A DNA stretch of 64,000 bases from Fragilariopsis cylindrus CCMP1102 (lineage: Eukaryota; Bacillariophyta; Bacillariophyceae; Bacillariales; Bacillariaceae). Shown one piece after another: positions 54,701-63,929 of this stretch. Below the pieces are notes generated by a model. That model made no database searches, was not told where the DNA came from, and saw nothing but the letters and a program-made list of their open reading frames with translations. The stretch is from assembly GCA_900095095.1 (NCBI GenBank), contig FMBT01000296.1:186001-250000 (forward strand), given 5' to 3'. Numbering within the stretch: position 1 is the first letter of the stretch; the number at the start of each line of letters is the position of its first letter. The translations under genes were made by a program, and so were the position numbers.

Positions 54701-56304
54701 GAGTAACGAAATGGAGTCAACTATGTGTTTCAAGTATCACTTTGCGTAACCTTAAATTATCTCTGTTTGGTTTTCTAAACTACGCCAAGGATGTTCTGGA
54801 GAATTACCCTGCATTGAAGTTTGTTCCTTATCTTCACAACAATTCAAGTACACTCGAGTCCCAAAATTCTTACTTTAGGGCTACTGGAACAGATACTTCA
54901 TTGTTACTACCCAAAGGTCTTGTTGCCAGCAATATTAAACAGACGACCAAATTGATATCTTCTACATCCTATTCAAGAGAAGATAGTACAGTAGAGAAAA
55001 ACTTGTTCACATCTAACTTTGATTTAACACTTGGTTCTAGAGTTAGAGAAGACTGGATACAAGATTTAATTCAAAGAAGAGGAGCAAATGAAAGAATTGA
55101 TGATACCTCAAGTGGTAATAAAGTCCATATGTTACCAGAAAGCATAGAAAATGAAAAAACTGCAAAAATGAAGGCTCTCATCAATTGTATTGGAGAATTT
55201 GAGAGTTGTAACAGCTATTCTTCCACATTACTGAAGATTCAAGGGTTCAAGGACTTTGCAAAAGCATCTCATCATACTGAAGCTTGTAAGAAATGGTTTG
55301 AAAATATTATCTTAGGAGAAGATGAAAAGAACTTCAATAGTATCTGTCAACAAGTGAATATGAGGTTGCTAAAGTTCCTTATAAAAACTGCAGAGGAAAG
55401 AAAGTCCACAAAGACAGATAAAAGTCTTAGAATGGTTTCATTCCAGATAAAGTTGATAAATATGTTACAAGATCCATTACTTGATGGAATAATACTAGGT
55501 ACTGTAAATGAACATGAACGAAAGTGCATTGTATCAGTTATAGTAATTCTGAATGAAGAAATGGAAAGAAAGCAAAGGAGGGGGTTAATCAGGATGGCAG
55601 AAGTAAGGAAAGAAGAAGAAGGAGGAAAAGAAAAACCACTTCATGTCAGAGATGTAAATTTGATGTTTGGTTGGGCCATTTTTCATTTGAGATTGATAAA
55701 AATACGAAAGAAGCGTGAAGAGACTGTGGCCAATGAGAAGACAGAAAAATTACAAGATGAGATTGATTTCCTCTCCAACATGAGGATGTATGCAGAAGAG
55801 GCACTTCTATCAGAAAGTTATCTTGATAAATGTTATGATAGTTTCCTCAGATCATCAAATAGGGGATTCATGACTCTTGTATCAGAAGAATACTTTGATT
55901 TCGGAGTTGAACTAATGAAGAAGGTATCCTCCTCAATTACTGTAGAGAAGTTACAGAATGATCTAGATGTTACGGCACCTGCAAAGGAAGCAATACTAGA
56001 AGACAATGGACTGATAACAAAATTCATAGAATGTAGCAGGGAAAACAAATGTTTAGAAGAGGTGGAGAAGAAAAAATTATACAATGAGTTGGTAGAAAAA
56101 GTTGTGAATGCCAGATTCTGTGAGGAGTTCCGTGCGTACAGGGCAGAATTTACAGCTAGAGGAAGCGAAAATAAGCAAAACAATTTTACTTTACGGCAAA
56201 CTTTGGATTCATATGCCCGTAAAAGACAAGCAAGTACGGATAAGAATAAAAAAAGAGGAGCCAAAAAAAGTGGCGCAAAAAAAGATAGCAGCCAAAAAAA
56301 GTAG
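51742..56304 (+). CDS. P-element/THAP9-like DDE transposase
   Basis: 1520 aa in one uninterrupted exon. The frame opens at TTG 51736, but the first ATG is 51742. Family clues, read by eye, appear in the expected order: LIFDELKVKCGVMYN with a GxGF-like sequel (D592); NVAYFFNSGSLSGDDIVKQL; VKLLMSDAGGGNT (D721); WDSLCSVHGLKNHKN (D765, H771; compare the family's D-x-x-H-x-x-KN-x-RN). LHNNSSTLESQNSYFRATGT, with E1039, matches the late catalytic Glu region. N-terminal half: CDWENCR and CDTCKK (possible zinc ligands) and basic clusters. C-terminus: long charged helices and a Lys-rich tail. No hAT-type dimerisation domain is apparent. It would cut and join the flanking inverted repeats. The intact frame suggests recent activity. 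Confidence 0.75.
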   Translation: MESQQEFSSDHRDSLVVATTVAMECQKTSEEELKPSATSKTVPSRAYACICDWENCRSIQEQCHTLLTEKHVWNKAPYRFRLSTTTDKREQQIKSLAFRAAVFHNLKTSKAKQDKCKNNFRIACHHFSIPLLENNTVRTKLLSRDGVCELEKDRRLKSTGYTDKSSTVATLLRLIPQSVLTLTEEEKEQYSKKYVQVPLVTITEVVEELESYKTPRGDRMKDDMAITPRKLDASDGRKRKPMTLDERLSSTKRQKKQQEPDDIYKSEESIYEGLISEYNKSNKSSSSTEFQDSEFVQRAVNDISFMARANEDSPTSFELEEGKIFHTCLSYPQPESCEGFKILSLHTDRVECDTCKKTTLYKKLHEQRKDVDSGNREAHSSRVRIGYMSPEGKGKRIKSVITKKKNQHKQIKRLQLKLKSPEDKEMVVINSDEVKSVLKEAFDHILLKNDRVELKQLIVKTLLEAELDDGKKNNMEPKEVDMFATRVCTLLEAESKKLSGDDKQVRYDFRIKRLALSHFLEFGVSGYQRLRDSSLEILPSQRTNEREFAHLKGGEGAHAAVFCSQFIDTIKAGKEAGKPSSDAEAVVQLIFDELKVKCGVMYNPSTGKESGFTASKNGTSMCFAEEILDVASASLNEEAETNPEDQDSTNPEEDKEDRGTYVGAATFANVFRLRTCFNQTWNVAYFFNSGSLSGDDIVKQLLMVITSCELVGLIVKLLMSDAGGGNTRALALLTRNKCNNLKPGKPKLKSLRFVNPLSPSRYIWDSLCSVHGLKNHKNMACNKDLVYKDKTLSWNVIIKLFYHLKENFENSGNVHQVRHMRYSVAFPDQFTKQNVSDAKQPFEEATIAFQCQWLANRMNCSSDFFDNVLEEYRIKDGYSDEILKAKVELLKIHASTLTENKKESEDELAFLEFSVMMHFIFIARQLNKNARLVLTEECRKRDSVNGGIILSLNIDKEMERMEECIKYFDIWRLWSKAQKNHLENFVGVTKWSQLCVSSITLRNLKLSLFGFLNYAKDVLENYPALKFVPYLHNNSSTLESQNSYFRATGTDTSLLLPKGLVASNIKQTTKLISSTSYSREDSTVEKNLFTSNFDLTLGSRVREDWIQDLIQRRGANERIDDTSSGNKVHMLPESIENEKTAKMKALINCIGEFESCNSYSSTLLKIQGFKDFAKASHHTEACKKWFENIILGEDEKNFNSICQQVNMRLLKFLIKTAEERKSTKTDKSLRMVSFQIKLINMLQDPLLDGIILGTVNEHERKCIVSVIVILNEEMERKQRRGLIRMAEVRKEEEGGKEKPLHVRDVNLMFGWAIFHLRLIKIRKKREETVANEKTEKLQDEIDFLSNMRMYAEEALLSESYLDKCYDSFLRSSNRGFMTLVSEEYFDFGVELMKKVSSSITVEKLQNDLDVTAPAKEAILEDNGLITKFIECSRENKCLEEVEKKKLYNELVEKVVNARFCEEFRAYRAEFTARGSENKQNNFTLRQTLDSYARKRQASTDKNKKRGAKKSGAKKDSSQKK

Positions 56305-56628
56305 AAGTAGTAGTAGAAAAATTAATCATATTATAATATAATCATATTCTATTAACTTTCAAACTGTATAACAACTTACTTAGTAGTAGTAGTAGTTGTA
56401 GTAGACTTGTAGTGGTAGTTTCTTGTTAGTATAGTAAGTAGGAAATCAATATATACTAATTGAGAGATGACATGTTTTTCTGTTGAAAATAATTATATAT
56501 TATGCTTGTATTCAACAAAAACGGTTAGTATATTCCTACTCCTGGTTAAAAATGGGTCAAGAAAATATATTTAAATTTTAATTTAAAATGAATACTTTGT
56601 AAGCTGCATGCCGTTGAAAGTACTATAG

Positions 56629-56806
56629 TTTTACTAGTAATGTCTAGTAAATTGTGACTGAAAAAAAATCTGCTGAGGACAATTTTTATCTTTTTGCTCA
56701 CACATGGGGTTTTGAAAAAAATAATATTTTCAATTTTGCCTGATTTTATCGCGCGCGCGGACGACGGACAGACGTCGTGTCGCACCCCTCTTTTTTATGA
56801 CCCCTG
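56629..56806 (-). repeat. Right terminal inverted repeat of the transposon
   Basis: Complement of the left end, with an expanded outer spacer containing a CG-repeat (about 56751-56758) and CGTCTGTCC-type motifs. Confidence 0.8.
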
Positions 56807-56814
56807 ACAGGGGG
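56807..56814. repeat. Target-site duplication, right copy (ACAGGGGG)
   Basis: Identical to 50601-50608. Confidence 0.8.
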
Positions 56815-57806
56815 CGCATACAAGAAAAAGAATGATAAGAAACAAAGAGTGCGCTAAGAAACAAACCAGTTGGTGATTGACCAATTGGATTAAAAAATAT
56901 AGCGGGGGAGGGGTCCCCCAGCCAAACCCCCAATGTACGCCAGTATATCGCTTGATGTATGCATCCAGTCCCGGTACACGGAAACCTGAAGTTTTTAAAA
57001 TTAAAGGACTAAAGTAAACTGCGCAGTCGCGTGTATCTTGTGCTCCTAGATCGTGCATTTCTTGTATTATTTGTGCTCTACAAGTGTACCTGTACAAGTA
57101 ACAACTTCACAACTTTACTTCCGGTACAAGTACAAGTACTCTTATTTTGTACAGTATGCGCTCGATAAGAAATACACTCCCAATTTACCGACTTGGTGTG
57201 TTTCTTATAGAGAGTGTGTTTCTTATGATTTCACATACGGCCAGGGTTTGGTGAATTCCAATGAGTTTTATCGCGAGTCATTGAGTCAGTCACTACACGG
57301 GACCCACTACAGGTTGAATCACGTGTAAACCGATCTGGTGTATTTCTTATAGAGCGTGTATTTCTTAAATGTGTATTTCTTATCGAGCGCATACTGTAGT
57401 TAGAATGTAAATACGTACCGGTACATTAAAGAGTTGCTGCTACTGTACTACATCCAAGCAGTAGTAGCAACACTCTATTGGCGTAGGGTTGTAGTAACTT
57501 ACTTGTGTAATTCTTTCTTGCTGAACTGTTCGGTAGGCAGGGTGCCGGAACCTTTAAGGTTCCGTCACCGTTCGCAAGCACCTCAAGATAATGTTATGGA
57601 TATTCTTACACCATGGTATGATCATGAATTGCTTTGCGTTGCATTCTAAGTTACTGTCCGGAAAAAGTTATATGAAATAAAGTAACATAATATTATTAAT
57701 GTGTCGCAGTTAATTATTACAATACTACGGTACACAAAAGATCATCCAATTCAGACCAATCCAATTCAACATACTTGTAACTCTTTCCAATACACAATCA
57801 TACATA
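56815..57806. other. Spacer with one MITE; no gene
   Basis: Lies between the transposon and the FAD-oxidase gene. Apart from the MITE at 57152-57396, only short ORFs and simple sequence are seen. Confidence 0.55.
57152..57396. mobile_element. 245-bp MITE with perfect 26-bp inverted ends and TA duplication
   Basis: The left end CAGTATGCGCTCGATAAGAA.. (57152-57177) is the exact complement of 57371-57396, and both ends are flanked by TA (57150-57151 and 57397-57398). This is the Tc1/mariner pattern. Subterminal copies of GTGTATTTCTTAT and GTGTGTTTCTTAT occur near both ends. No coding capacity. The perfect ends suggest a young insertion. Confidence 0.88.
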
Positions 57807-59528
57807 ATGCCTCCGCAAACTTCTGAAGACGACGACAAACCATTCTTTTATCCTCTTTACGGCCCTCGTGAGCCCCGAAAAAACGACGATGTTGTTCCTT
57901 CCAGTGTGCTTGAAAGAAAAAGTACAACTAGTACAACAACAACAACAACGGCCAATGCCGAAACGCTTATTGATGAATTGACAAAATTGCCATGTCCCGC
58001 TTTCACACCACACGATTCTTGTCCAAAAGGATACCTCGGTGCCCGTGAAGATTGTTGGAACGAGAGCATGAAGGAATGGCCAAGCGTGATTGCGATGCCT
58101 TCCACCGTCGAAGATGTCCAAGCCTGTATCAAGATGGTTCCCGTTGTCGGACATGGCAGAGTTGCGGTCTTGTCGGGAGGACATTCGGCAATGTGTATGC
58201 CAAACGATGCGTTCTTGATTAGTTTGCGACGATTGAATGGCGTCGTTGTGGACGTGGACGGTAACACAGTGACGTGTGGTGGCGGTGCGAAAATTGGTGA
58301 GGTGGATGCGGCACTCAAACCGTACAATCTGGCGGTGCCATTGGGAACACACCCCGATACAGGTATTGGTGGACTCACCTTGGGAGGAGGAATCGGATGG
58401 TTGACACCACGGGTTGGGTTGGCCATTGATAACCTTGTCGCAGCAGAGGTTGTTCTCGCCGACGGTACGTTAGTTACCGCCAGTTCAACAAGCCATGAAG
58501 ACTTGTACTGGGCGTTGCGAGGTGGGGGTGGAAACTTTGGAATTGTTGTTTCGTTTACCTACAAGGTCTTTCCAGTGGGGGGTGCCGACGGATTCGAGCC
58601 GGGACATGTATTAGGAGGTATTGTACCATTCCCATTAGAACATTTCGATCGTGCCACCGTCATTGAAAAGTATGGTGCCGACTGTTTACAAACTGATGCC
58701 GATAACGTACAAATGATGTTACTTCCAAATGGTGGACCGTGTATCTCTGTATTTACCCATCATGGTACCATGGCAGATTCCCAAAAAGCCTTGGACGAAT
58801 TAGGCACGGGATACAGTAATAATAATAATAATGAAATGCAAATAATGCCTCCCAAGGAGGGAGTGAAAGCCATTCCGTGGACGGATGGTGTGCAAACACT
58901 CACAGGTAAGTAAAAAAGGATAATGTGTTCCATATAATCGAATTCATTTGGTTTTTTTTTCTTGCTTTTTCTTACAATCTGCCAAATATGTCTTTGTTAA
59001 TCCATTAAAATAAAAGGAATGGGTGATCCGAATGGTGCGGGAGACTTGCTTGCACCTGGCAATCCTTTCTACTACACGGCCGGATTTGTGGAACAAATCA
59101 CACCCGAACTGGCAACCTTCCTAGCGAAGGCACAACAGGACGCTGCCTCTCAAACGGGTATCCATGCGGGGGGTGCAATTGTCATCATGCCTTTGAATGG
59201 ACCATTCAACGACGTTCCTTCGAAAGCGACTGCCGTTACGGCACGAACCGCCAAGTTCTGGGTTGTCTTTTTGTTGCGATTGGATGGCACTCCCAACGAT
59301 CAAGAAGAGGGTATTGCGTGGGGACGGTCACTCAAGAAAGAGTTCATGGCGATGGAAGGTGTCGTTACCGACATGAGGTTGAATAAACCCGGTAGTTCCA
59401 TCTTGGTCGACGAGGCGACACATTCGGTGTTGCCAAGTCAAAATGAAGGCTGTGTAGAAACCATGCGAAGCATCAAAGAAACATATGATCCAGAAAATTT
59501 ATTCTGCTTTGCGTCACTCAGCAAGTAA
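57807..59528 (+). CDS. FAD-linked oxidase (berberine-bridge / 6-hydroxynicotine oxidase type), two exons
   Basis: Exons 57807-58905 and 59017-59528 flank a 111-nt intron (GTAAGT donor, phase 1), giving about 536 aa. PCMH-type FAD domain: WPSVIAMPSTVEDVQ, then VAVLSGGHS with H126, the expected covalent flavin ligand; GTHPDTGIGGLTLGGGIGWL with H182 where bicovalent members have the Cys; RGGGGNFGIV. The C-terminal BBE motif YDPENLF sits near the end. It therefore probably binds FAD by one covalent bond. It oxidises a small organic substrate with O2; the substrate cannot be inferred. No signal peptide is seen. The region is GC-richer than its neighbours and the relatives are common in bacteria and fungi, so transfer is possible but unproven. 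Confidence 0.9.
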
Positions 59529-60053
59529 GTTGATAGTATAGAATAATAATAATAGTACAGAATATATTATAATATTATTATGATGATGATGAGGATATAA
59601 ATTCCTTCGATTCAAATTAAATTTAGAAGACAAAAAAAGTCAACTGCCTGTTATATATATAAATATATATATAAATAATTTCTTTCACGCTTTCTTTACT
59701 CGAATGAATCAATCACAAAATCGAATCCCGTGTAGGTTTTCTTCTGGCCTTCTACCGTGATGGAATCTTTAGAACCAGAATGATTTGCTTTACCGGTACG
59801 CGGAAACAGAATGTCAAAGGAATGGCGAAAGGAAGAAAGGTGCGAAAAAAGAGATATTATATGATGATACCCTGTACTTGAAGTAAGTATGGCAAGTACT
59901 GTAAGTTAAATCTTTTGTCTCTTTCTTTGTTGGTACGATTGCATTTACCTACTTTATTGACACCATTCCAATACATTCCAGGATACAGTAGAGAGTGAGT
60001 CATACTGTACACGTTAAACTTAAATCAATCAATCAATCAATCAATTAATCAAA
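59529..60053. other. Short spacer
   Basis: 3' flank of the oxidase gene with AT-rich repeats (about 59655-59680) and, at the right edge, an AATC repeat leader for the next gene. No gene seen. Confidence 0.6.
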
Positions 60054-60710
60054 ATGGTCAGTTTTTCCAAGCTCTTCGCCGTATCAGTATTTGCCGCCAT
60101 GGTTACGGTAGTCATCGGCCAACAAGTAGGAGAAGATTATTGCACGTACTCTCCTGATACTGACTGTTACGTGAACGGCAAACCAGAATGCTGTCTCGAC
60201 GATTCCAGTGACTGCCCCAAAGAAGAACCACCGTGCGATGTAGTCTCATCTACGCCAAGTCCAACATCAGTTCCAGTTCCACTTCTCGGAGCCGATTATT
60301 GCACATATTCTCCTGATACTGACTGTTATGTGAACAATGGCAAACCAGAATGCTGTCTAGATGATTCCACCGACTGTACCGAAGAACAACCACCGTGTGA
60401 TGTAGTGAATTCGCCAAGCCCAACAGCAGCCCCCGTTCCACTTCTCGGAGCTGATTATTGCACATATTCTCCTGATACTAGCTGTTACATGAACGACGGC
60501 AAACCAGAATGCTGTCTAAATAATGATTCTTCTGATTGTCCCGACCAAACACCGCCCTGCGATGTAACGTCGCCTACGAATAATCCAACCAAGAAAGGAG
60601 AAACATCGCCTCCCACCGCCGAAACTGCTGACTCGTATTCACTTCAAGCTTCGTCGGTTAGCTTGTGTATGTCTGCTGCCATCGCAACATTGTTTGTTGC
60701 CTTTTTGTAG
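60054..60710 (+). CDS. Secreted, Cys-rich triple-module protein, probably GPI-anchored
   Basis: 218 aa. Signal peptide (1-23, VSFSKLFAVSVFAAMVTVV). Three tandem six-cysteine modules follow (about 28-62, 81-116 and 134-170), each of the form DYCTYSPDTxCY..GKPECC..DC..PPCDV. They are separated by Pro/Ser/Thr spacers with the nearly identical VPLLGA. It ends in a hydrophobic tail (about 200-218) after small residues, as expected for GPI attachment. Similar Cys modules are widespread in diatom secreted proteins (from memory of the family). Role unknown; wall or surface binding is a guess. The modules are about 81-92% alike by eye, implying recent internal duplication. Confidence 0.8.
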   Translation: MVSFSKLFAVSVFAAMVTVVIGQQVGEDYCTYSPDTDCYVNGKPECCLDDSSDCPKEEPPCDVVSSTPSPTSVPVPLLGADYCTYSPDTDCYVNNGKPECCLDDSTDCTEEQPPCDVVNSPSPTAAPVPLLGADYCTYSPDTSCYMNDGKPECCLNNDSSDCPDQTPPCDVTSPTNNPTKKGETSPPTAETADSYSLQASSVSLCMSAAIATLFVAFL

Positions 60711-61230
60711 TGCTAAGTTCCTTCGAAAGCAAGCTTAAAATAAAAATAAATAAATCGTAAGGGCGAGCTATGGAAAGTCGTGGAAGGCGAAGACGGATTT
60801 CATTAGTTTTTAGGACCGGTTCTTCTTAGGACCGGTTCTTCAATAGCTAACGGGGTAGGTAGGCTTTAGACTAAGTAGGAACGATGATCGAGTGAATGAA
60901 TGAATGAATAGATGAATGGATATAATAGTGATATACTACTGTAGGACTATAAGTAATGTTTTTTTTTTTAGAATTAATACGCTTAGCTAGATTATTTATT
61001 CATTTACTTTTCTTTCTTTCTTTTATTGCTTTTGCTTTTTGTATATTTATGTGTTATTTGTTATTTTTTCATTTTTATCATTGTTATTGGTTTTCTGCTC
61101 GTTATTTTATTTACATTTTCATTGCTGTTCATTAGGCATTGGTATTTGGCATACTAACTGGATAGATTTAGACTATTGGATCTAGACTATTAGGGCATAT
61201 TTTGTTTGTTCATTTTATTTTATTTAGATT
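60711..61230. other. Spacer between convergent genes
   Basis: Holds a 16-bp direct repeat (TAGGACCGGTTCTTC at 60811 and 60827) and T-rich sequence that probably serves as 3' ends of both neighbours. No gene seen. Confidence 0.6.
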
Positions 61231-63030
61231 TTATTTTGGATTTTGAGTAGGTTGTAATATATGAATACACGGGTGTTGTTTTAAATAGATTTCATGATAG
61301 GGATGATTTTCTGGTATCACAATAAATGTCACAATAAAATTCGTGACAATCATCTTTGGATGGATTAATATTTCGTGAAGTGTCATACCAGGATGTATTC
61401 GAATACAATCGACAGGGTTTGGTTTATTATATAAGGAATTATATTGTTTTTTCCATTGTTTCCGTTGTTTCTTTAATCGTTTTCGTTCTAGTAATTCTAC
61501 TACTTTCATTATGTCGGGTCCTTCATCACCTTTTAACGCACGTGATGATTCATAATATTTCATCGTGGAGGATAAATCAGTTAATAATTCCACTTGTTCT
61601 GGATGTATAATACCATTTTTAGTAGTAGTAACTTCATTACATTCAAAATAAATTGCTAAATTCGAACAGGTAAATTCATTCCTATAATCCCATTTCATCG
61701 ATGTTTCTTTTATAGCACCGTCGAAATTCTCTTCATCTAATTCTGGATACATCTCTCCCATTCGCATTGCTAACAATTCATTCTCGTTGAAGTCTTTCAC
61801 AAAATCAGATTGATTATGACTTGGATATTGAAACATACAGGGCCATGTCCATTCATTACCAATATTTTTTGGTATGGATCCAGTATGTGGAAAATGATGA
61901 TGCCATTTACTTTCTAAACAGGAGGCATCTTCGTCATGGGAATCATCTTGTAATTCTTGTTCATTAAAATCTAATTCATCACTGGTCGAGGCCACTAAGG
62001 CAATTCTACCTAATTTGATTTTATCACCAGTACTACTAATCTTTGATAGTGTCGGATTTTGACAATGTTTCCAGATACATTTTATTTTTGCTATACGTTC
62101 AGAACGTTGTGTTTCACGTTTTTGTTTGGCTTGTCGTGCTGAGTTAATTTTTGTGGAACAGGATTTTTTTAATTTCAATAGTTCTTTATTTTTGGAGTCA
62201 ATATCTAATCCAGTATCAATAGTGGTACCACATTCAATATACTCACGTAACATACTATAAGATAACGCTAATCGATAAATTGATTTGATATTTTGGTCAT
62301 TGAAAGTTAAGGAACGTTCGGCATCATTTTTAGCATACCCCCAATTTTTTAATTGTACATGACACAATGACGAATTAGAATATAATGTTGATTTGATATT
62401 ATTTAATTCATTTTCTGTATACACTTCAAATGTGGATGTATCTTCACGAATTGATGAATTTGGTTTTGTTGGTGTATCATCGTCCTTTTTTACATCAAGA
62501 GTTGGGGTTGACTGTTGACGATGTTCCAAAGGTTCAATTTTGGTAGCCCAATGGACAGTTTCATAATATAAATTAATAGCGGTACGATAATATTGTATAT
62601 TTTGTGCTAAATTTTGTTTTCCATCGAGAAATGCTTTTGATGCACGTTGTTTGGTGAGTTTCATAGTAATAGCGGGATCATCATCATACTTTAGTGATGA
62701 AAATGCTTCACTTAATCCAGTGTTACGTAATTCTTCTTCCGAAGAACAAAAGATGGGTGGGATATAATCATCATCTAATATCATTTTCATATACTCTTCT
62801 TTTTGTTCGGGAGCCCAACCTTTTCCATTTTGTATGGCCATATCAATGGCTTCTTGTAACATCCGATCACCATCACTATCGTCGGAATCATTTGAATCAT
62901 CATCGTCATCACCACCCTTGGCCCATTCACGTCGTTTACGATCCATTTTATCTAACAATTCATCATGTGTTAATTCTATTTCTTTTGCTACTTTTTCTTG
63001 CTCTACTACTTTTTCTTGTTGTTCCGTCAT
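61231..63030 (-). CDS. TTC4: TTC4/Cns1-type Hsp90 co-chaperone
   Basis: 599 aa, single exon, ATG at 63030. An acidic N-terminus leads to DDDYIPPIF, typical of the family. A three-TPR region follows (about 130-290; ALSYSMLREYIECG, LYSNSSLCHVQLKNWGYA), then a basic linker helix. The C-terminal wheel domain holds NEWTWPCMFQYPSHNQSDFV, RIHPGMTLHEIL and FIVTFIVIPENHPYHEIYL. In yeast and animals this protein binds Hsp90/Hsp70 C-termini and supports essential clients. Codon use is strongly AT-biased compared with the oxidase upstream. The promoter/5'UTR and first codons are shared with the gene at 42623. Confidence 0.88.
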   Translation of the reverse strand: MTEQQEKVVEQEKVAKEIELTHDELLDKMDRKRREWAKGGDDDDDSNDSDDSDGDRMLQEAIDMAIQNGKGWAPEQKEEYMKMILDDDYIPPIFCSSEEELRNTGLSEAFSSLKYDDDPAITMKLTKQRASKAFLDGKQNLAQNIQYYRTAINLYYETVHWATKIEPLEHRQQSTPTLDVKKDDDTPTKPNSSIREDTSTFEVYTENELNNIKSTLYSNSSLCHVQLKNWGYAKNDAERSLTFNDQNIKSIYRLALSYSMLREYIECGTTIDTGLDIDSKNKELLKLKKSCSTKINSARQAKQKRETQRSERIAKIKCIWKHCQNPTLSKISSTGDKIKLGRIALVASTSDELDFNEQELQDDSHDEDASCLESKWHHHFPHTGSIPKNIGNEWTWPCMFQYPSHNQSDFVKDFNENELLAMRMGEMYPELDEENFDGAIKETSMKWDYRNEFTCSNLAIYFECNEVTTTKNGIIHPEQVELLTDLSSTMKYYESSRALKGDEGPDIMKVVELLERKRLKKQRKQWKKQYNSLYNKPNPVDCIRIHPGMTLHEILIHPKMIVTNFIVTFIVIPENHPYHEIYLKQHPCIHILQPTQNPK

Positions 63031-63317
63031 GATTACTTTTTGAAATATTAGTACGTTCTTCTTGACTTGACTCTTTATGTTGTTTGTGCCTCTGATCTAG
63101 TAGACACTTTGCTTGTCTTGTCTTTTCTCGTCTTGTTCTTTGAGGATTGCTCCAATACCGACGATTCGTCAACAAAAGGGATGGAGGGGAGAGGAATTGG
63201 GTTTTTTTTTGTGGACGGAAATTTGTCGTCGAATAACGACGATGAACAGACAACGAGAACAAGAAATTAATGCTTGTACAGTACAAGATCGTTCATTGAT
63301 GTGTTTGGAACGGAATG
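63031..63317 (-). promoter_or_regulatory. Promoter/5' leader of the TTC4 gene, duplicated module
   Basis: 63031-63152 matches the leader of the gene at 42623. A longer stretch, 63089-63317, matches 63661-63929. Shared with the latter: GTGCCTCT, TTTGAGGATT, GATTC.GTCAAC, GGAAATTTGTCG or GGGAATTTGTCG, GAGAAATTA, TTTGGAACG. Confidence 0.65.
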
Positions 63318-63480
63318 AAAAAAAAAAAAAAAAGACAAACAAGAATGAATGAATCGAATCTAAATCATATAAATTCATGTACAAAAAAGATTTTCGTTGG
63401 CTGTGAACGAACTGAACTACCGGTTGAAGGTCAGACAGAGCATATCCTCTTTTTAATTTAAAAGATTCGATTGATTCCTA

Positions 63481-63627
63481 CTTCCTGGAAATTAAAAAAA
63501 TAAAACGAGATTTTGAAAGTTTTCGAATTACTCTCCGTGCTTTAGCGCGTCTTAATTTTCACGATCTGCAAAATGCAGGAAATATTCAACCGATAGCGCG
63601 CGGTCAATAAGCACTGACCGGAGGAAG
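63481..63627. mobile_element. Weak MITE candidate (CTTCCT ends, TA flanks)
   Basis: The left end TA-CTTCCTGG (63479) and right end CCGGAGGAAG-TA (63618-63629) match over only 6-8 bp. It lies where the duplicated leader copy at 63661-63929 loses its expected ATG end. Speculative. Confidence 0.25.
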
Positions 63628-63660
63628 TAACTTACTCTTCCTTTGTTTGTTTTGTTTGTT

Positions 63661-63929
63661 TTGTGCCTCTCCTTTCTGATCTACAGTAGATACTTTGCTG
63701 TTCTTTTTGAGGATTCCTTTCATACGATACGATACGATTCGATTCCGTCAACGAAAGGAAAGGAAGGGAAGGAAATTGGTGGTTTGTTGTTTTGTGAACG
63801 GGAATTTGTCGGTCGTGCGTCGTTACGACGATCGATTGACGATCGATGACGAGAAATTAGGCAGTGCTTTTTTACAAGTTACAAGATAGATAGAGATGAT
63901 GATGTGTTGTTTTCTTTGGAACGTACTGT
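63661..63929 (-). promoter_or_regulatory. Orphan copy of the TTC4 promoter/5' leader
   Basis: Diverged duplicate of 63089-63317 in the same orientation, but the sequence that would hold the start codon (left of 63661) is unrelated and no gene follows. Probably a relic of a duplication. Confidence 0.6.

Larger units (their letters stand above)
50609..56806. mobile_element. Complete 6.2-kb DNA transposon, P-element-like
   Basis: Outer ends are inverted: CAGGGGTAATAAA at 50609 and, complementary, TTTATGACCCCTG ending at 56806. They are flanked by the 8-bp duplication ACAGGGGG on both sides. The ends continue as imperfect inverted repeats: 50662-50740 matches the complement of 56629-56706 at roughly 85%, including a perfect 25-bp core (50712-50736 and 56633-56657). 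The outer spacer differs in length (53 and 100 nt). Inside lies one intact long transposase gene (51742-56304). An 8-bp duplication fits both P and hAT superfamilies; the protein favours P. The element looks structurally complete. Confidence 0.85.

Noticed and set aside
57798-58426. Two long antisense ORFs inside the FAD oxidase
   Set aside because: They mirror the real coding frame, have no recognisable domains, and the plus-strand gene has clear family motifs.
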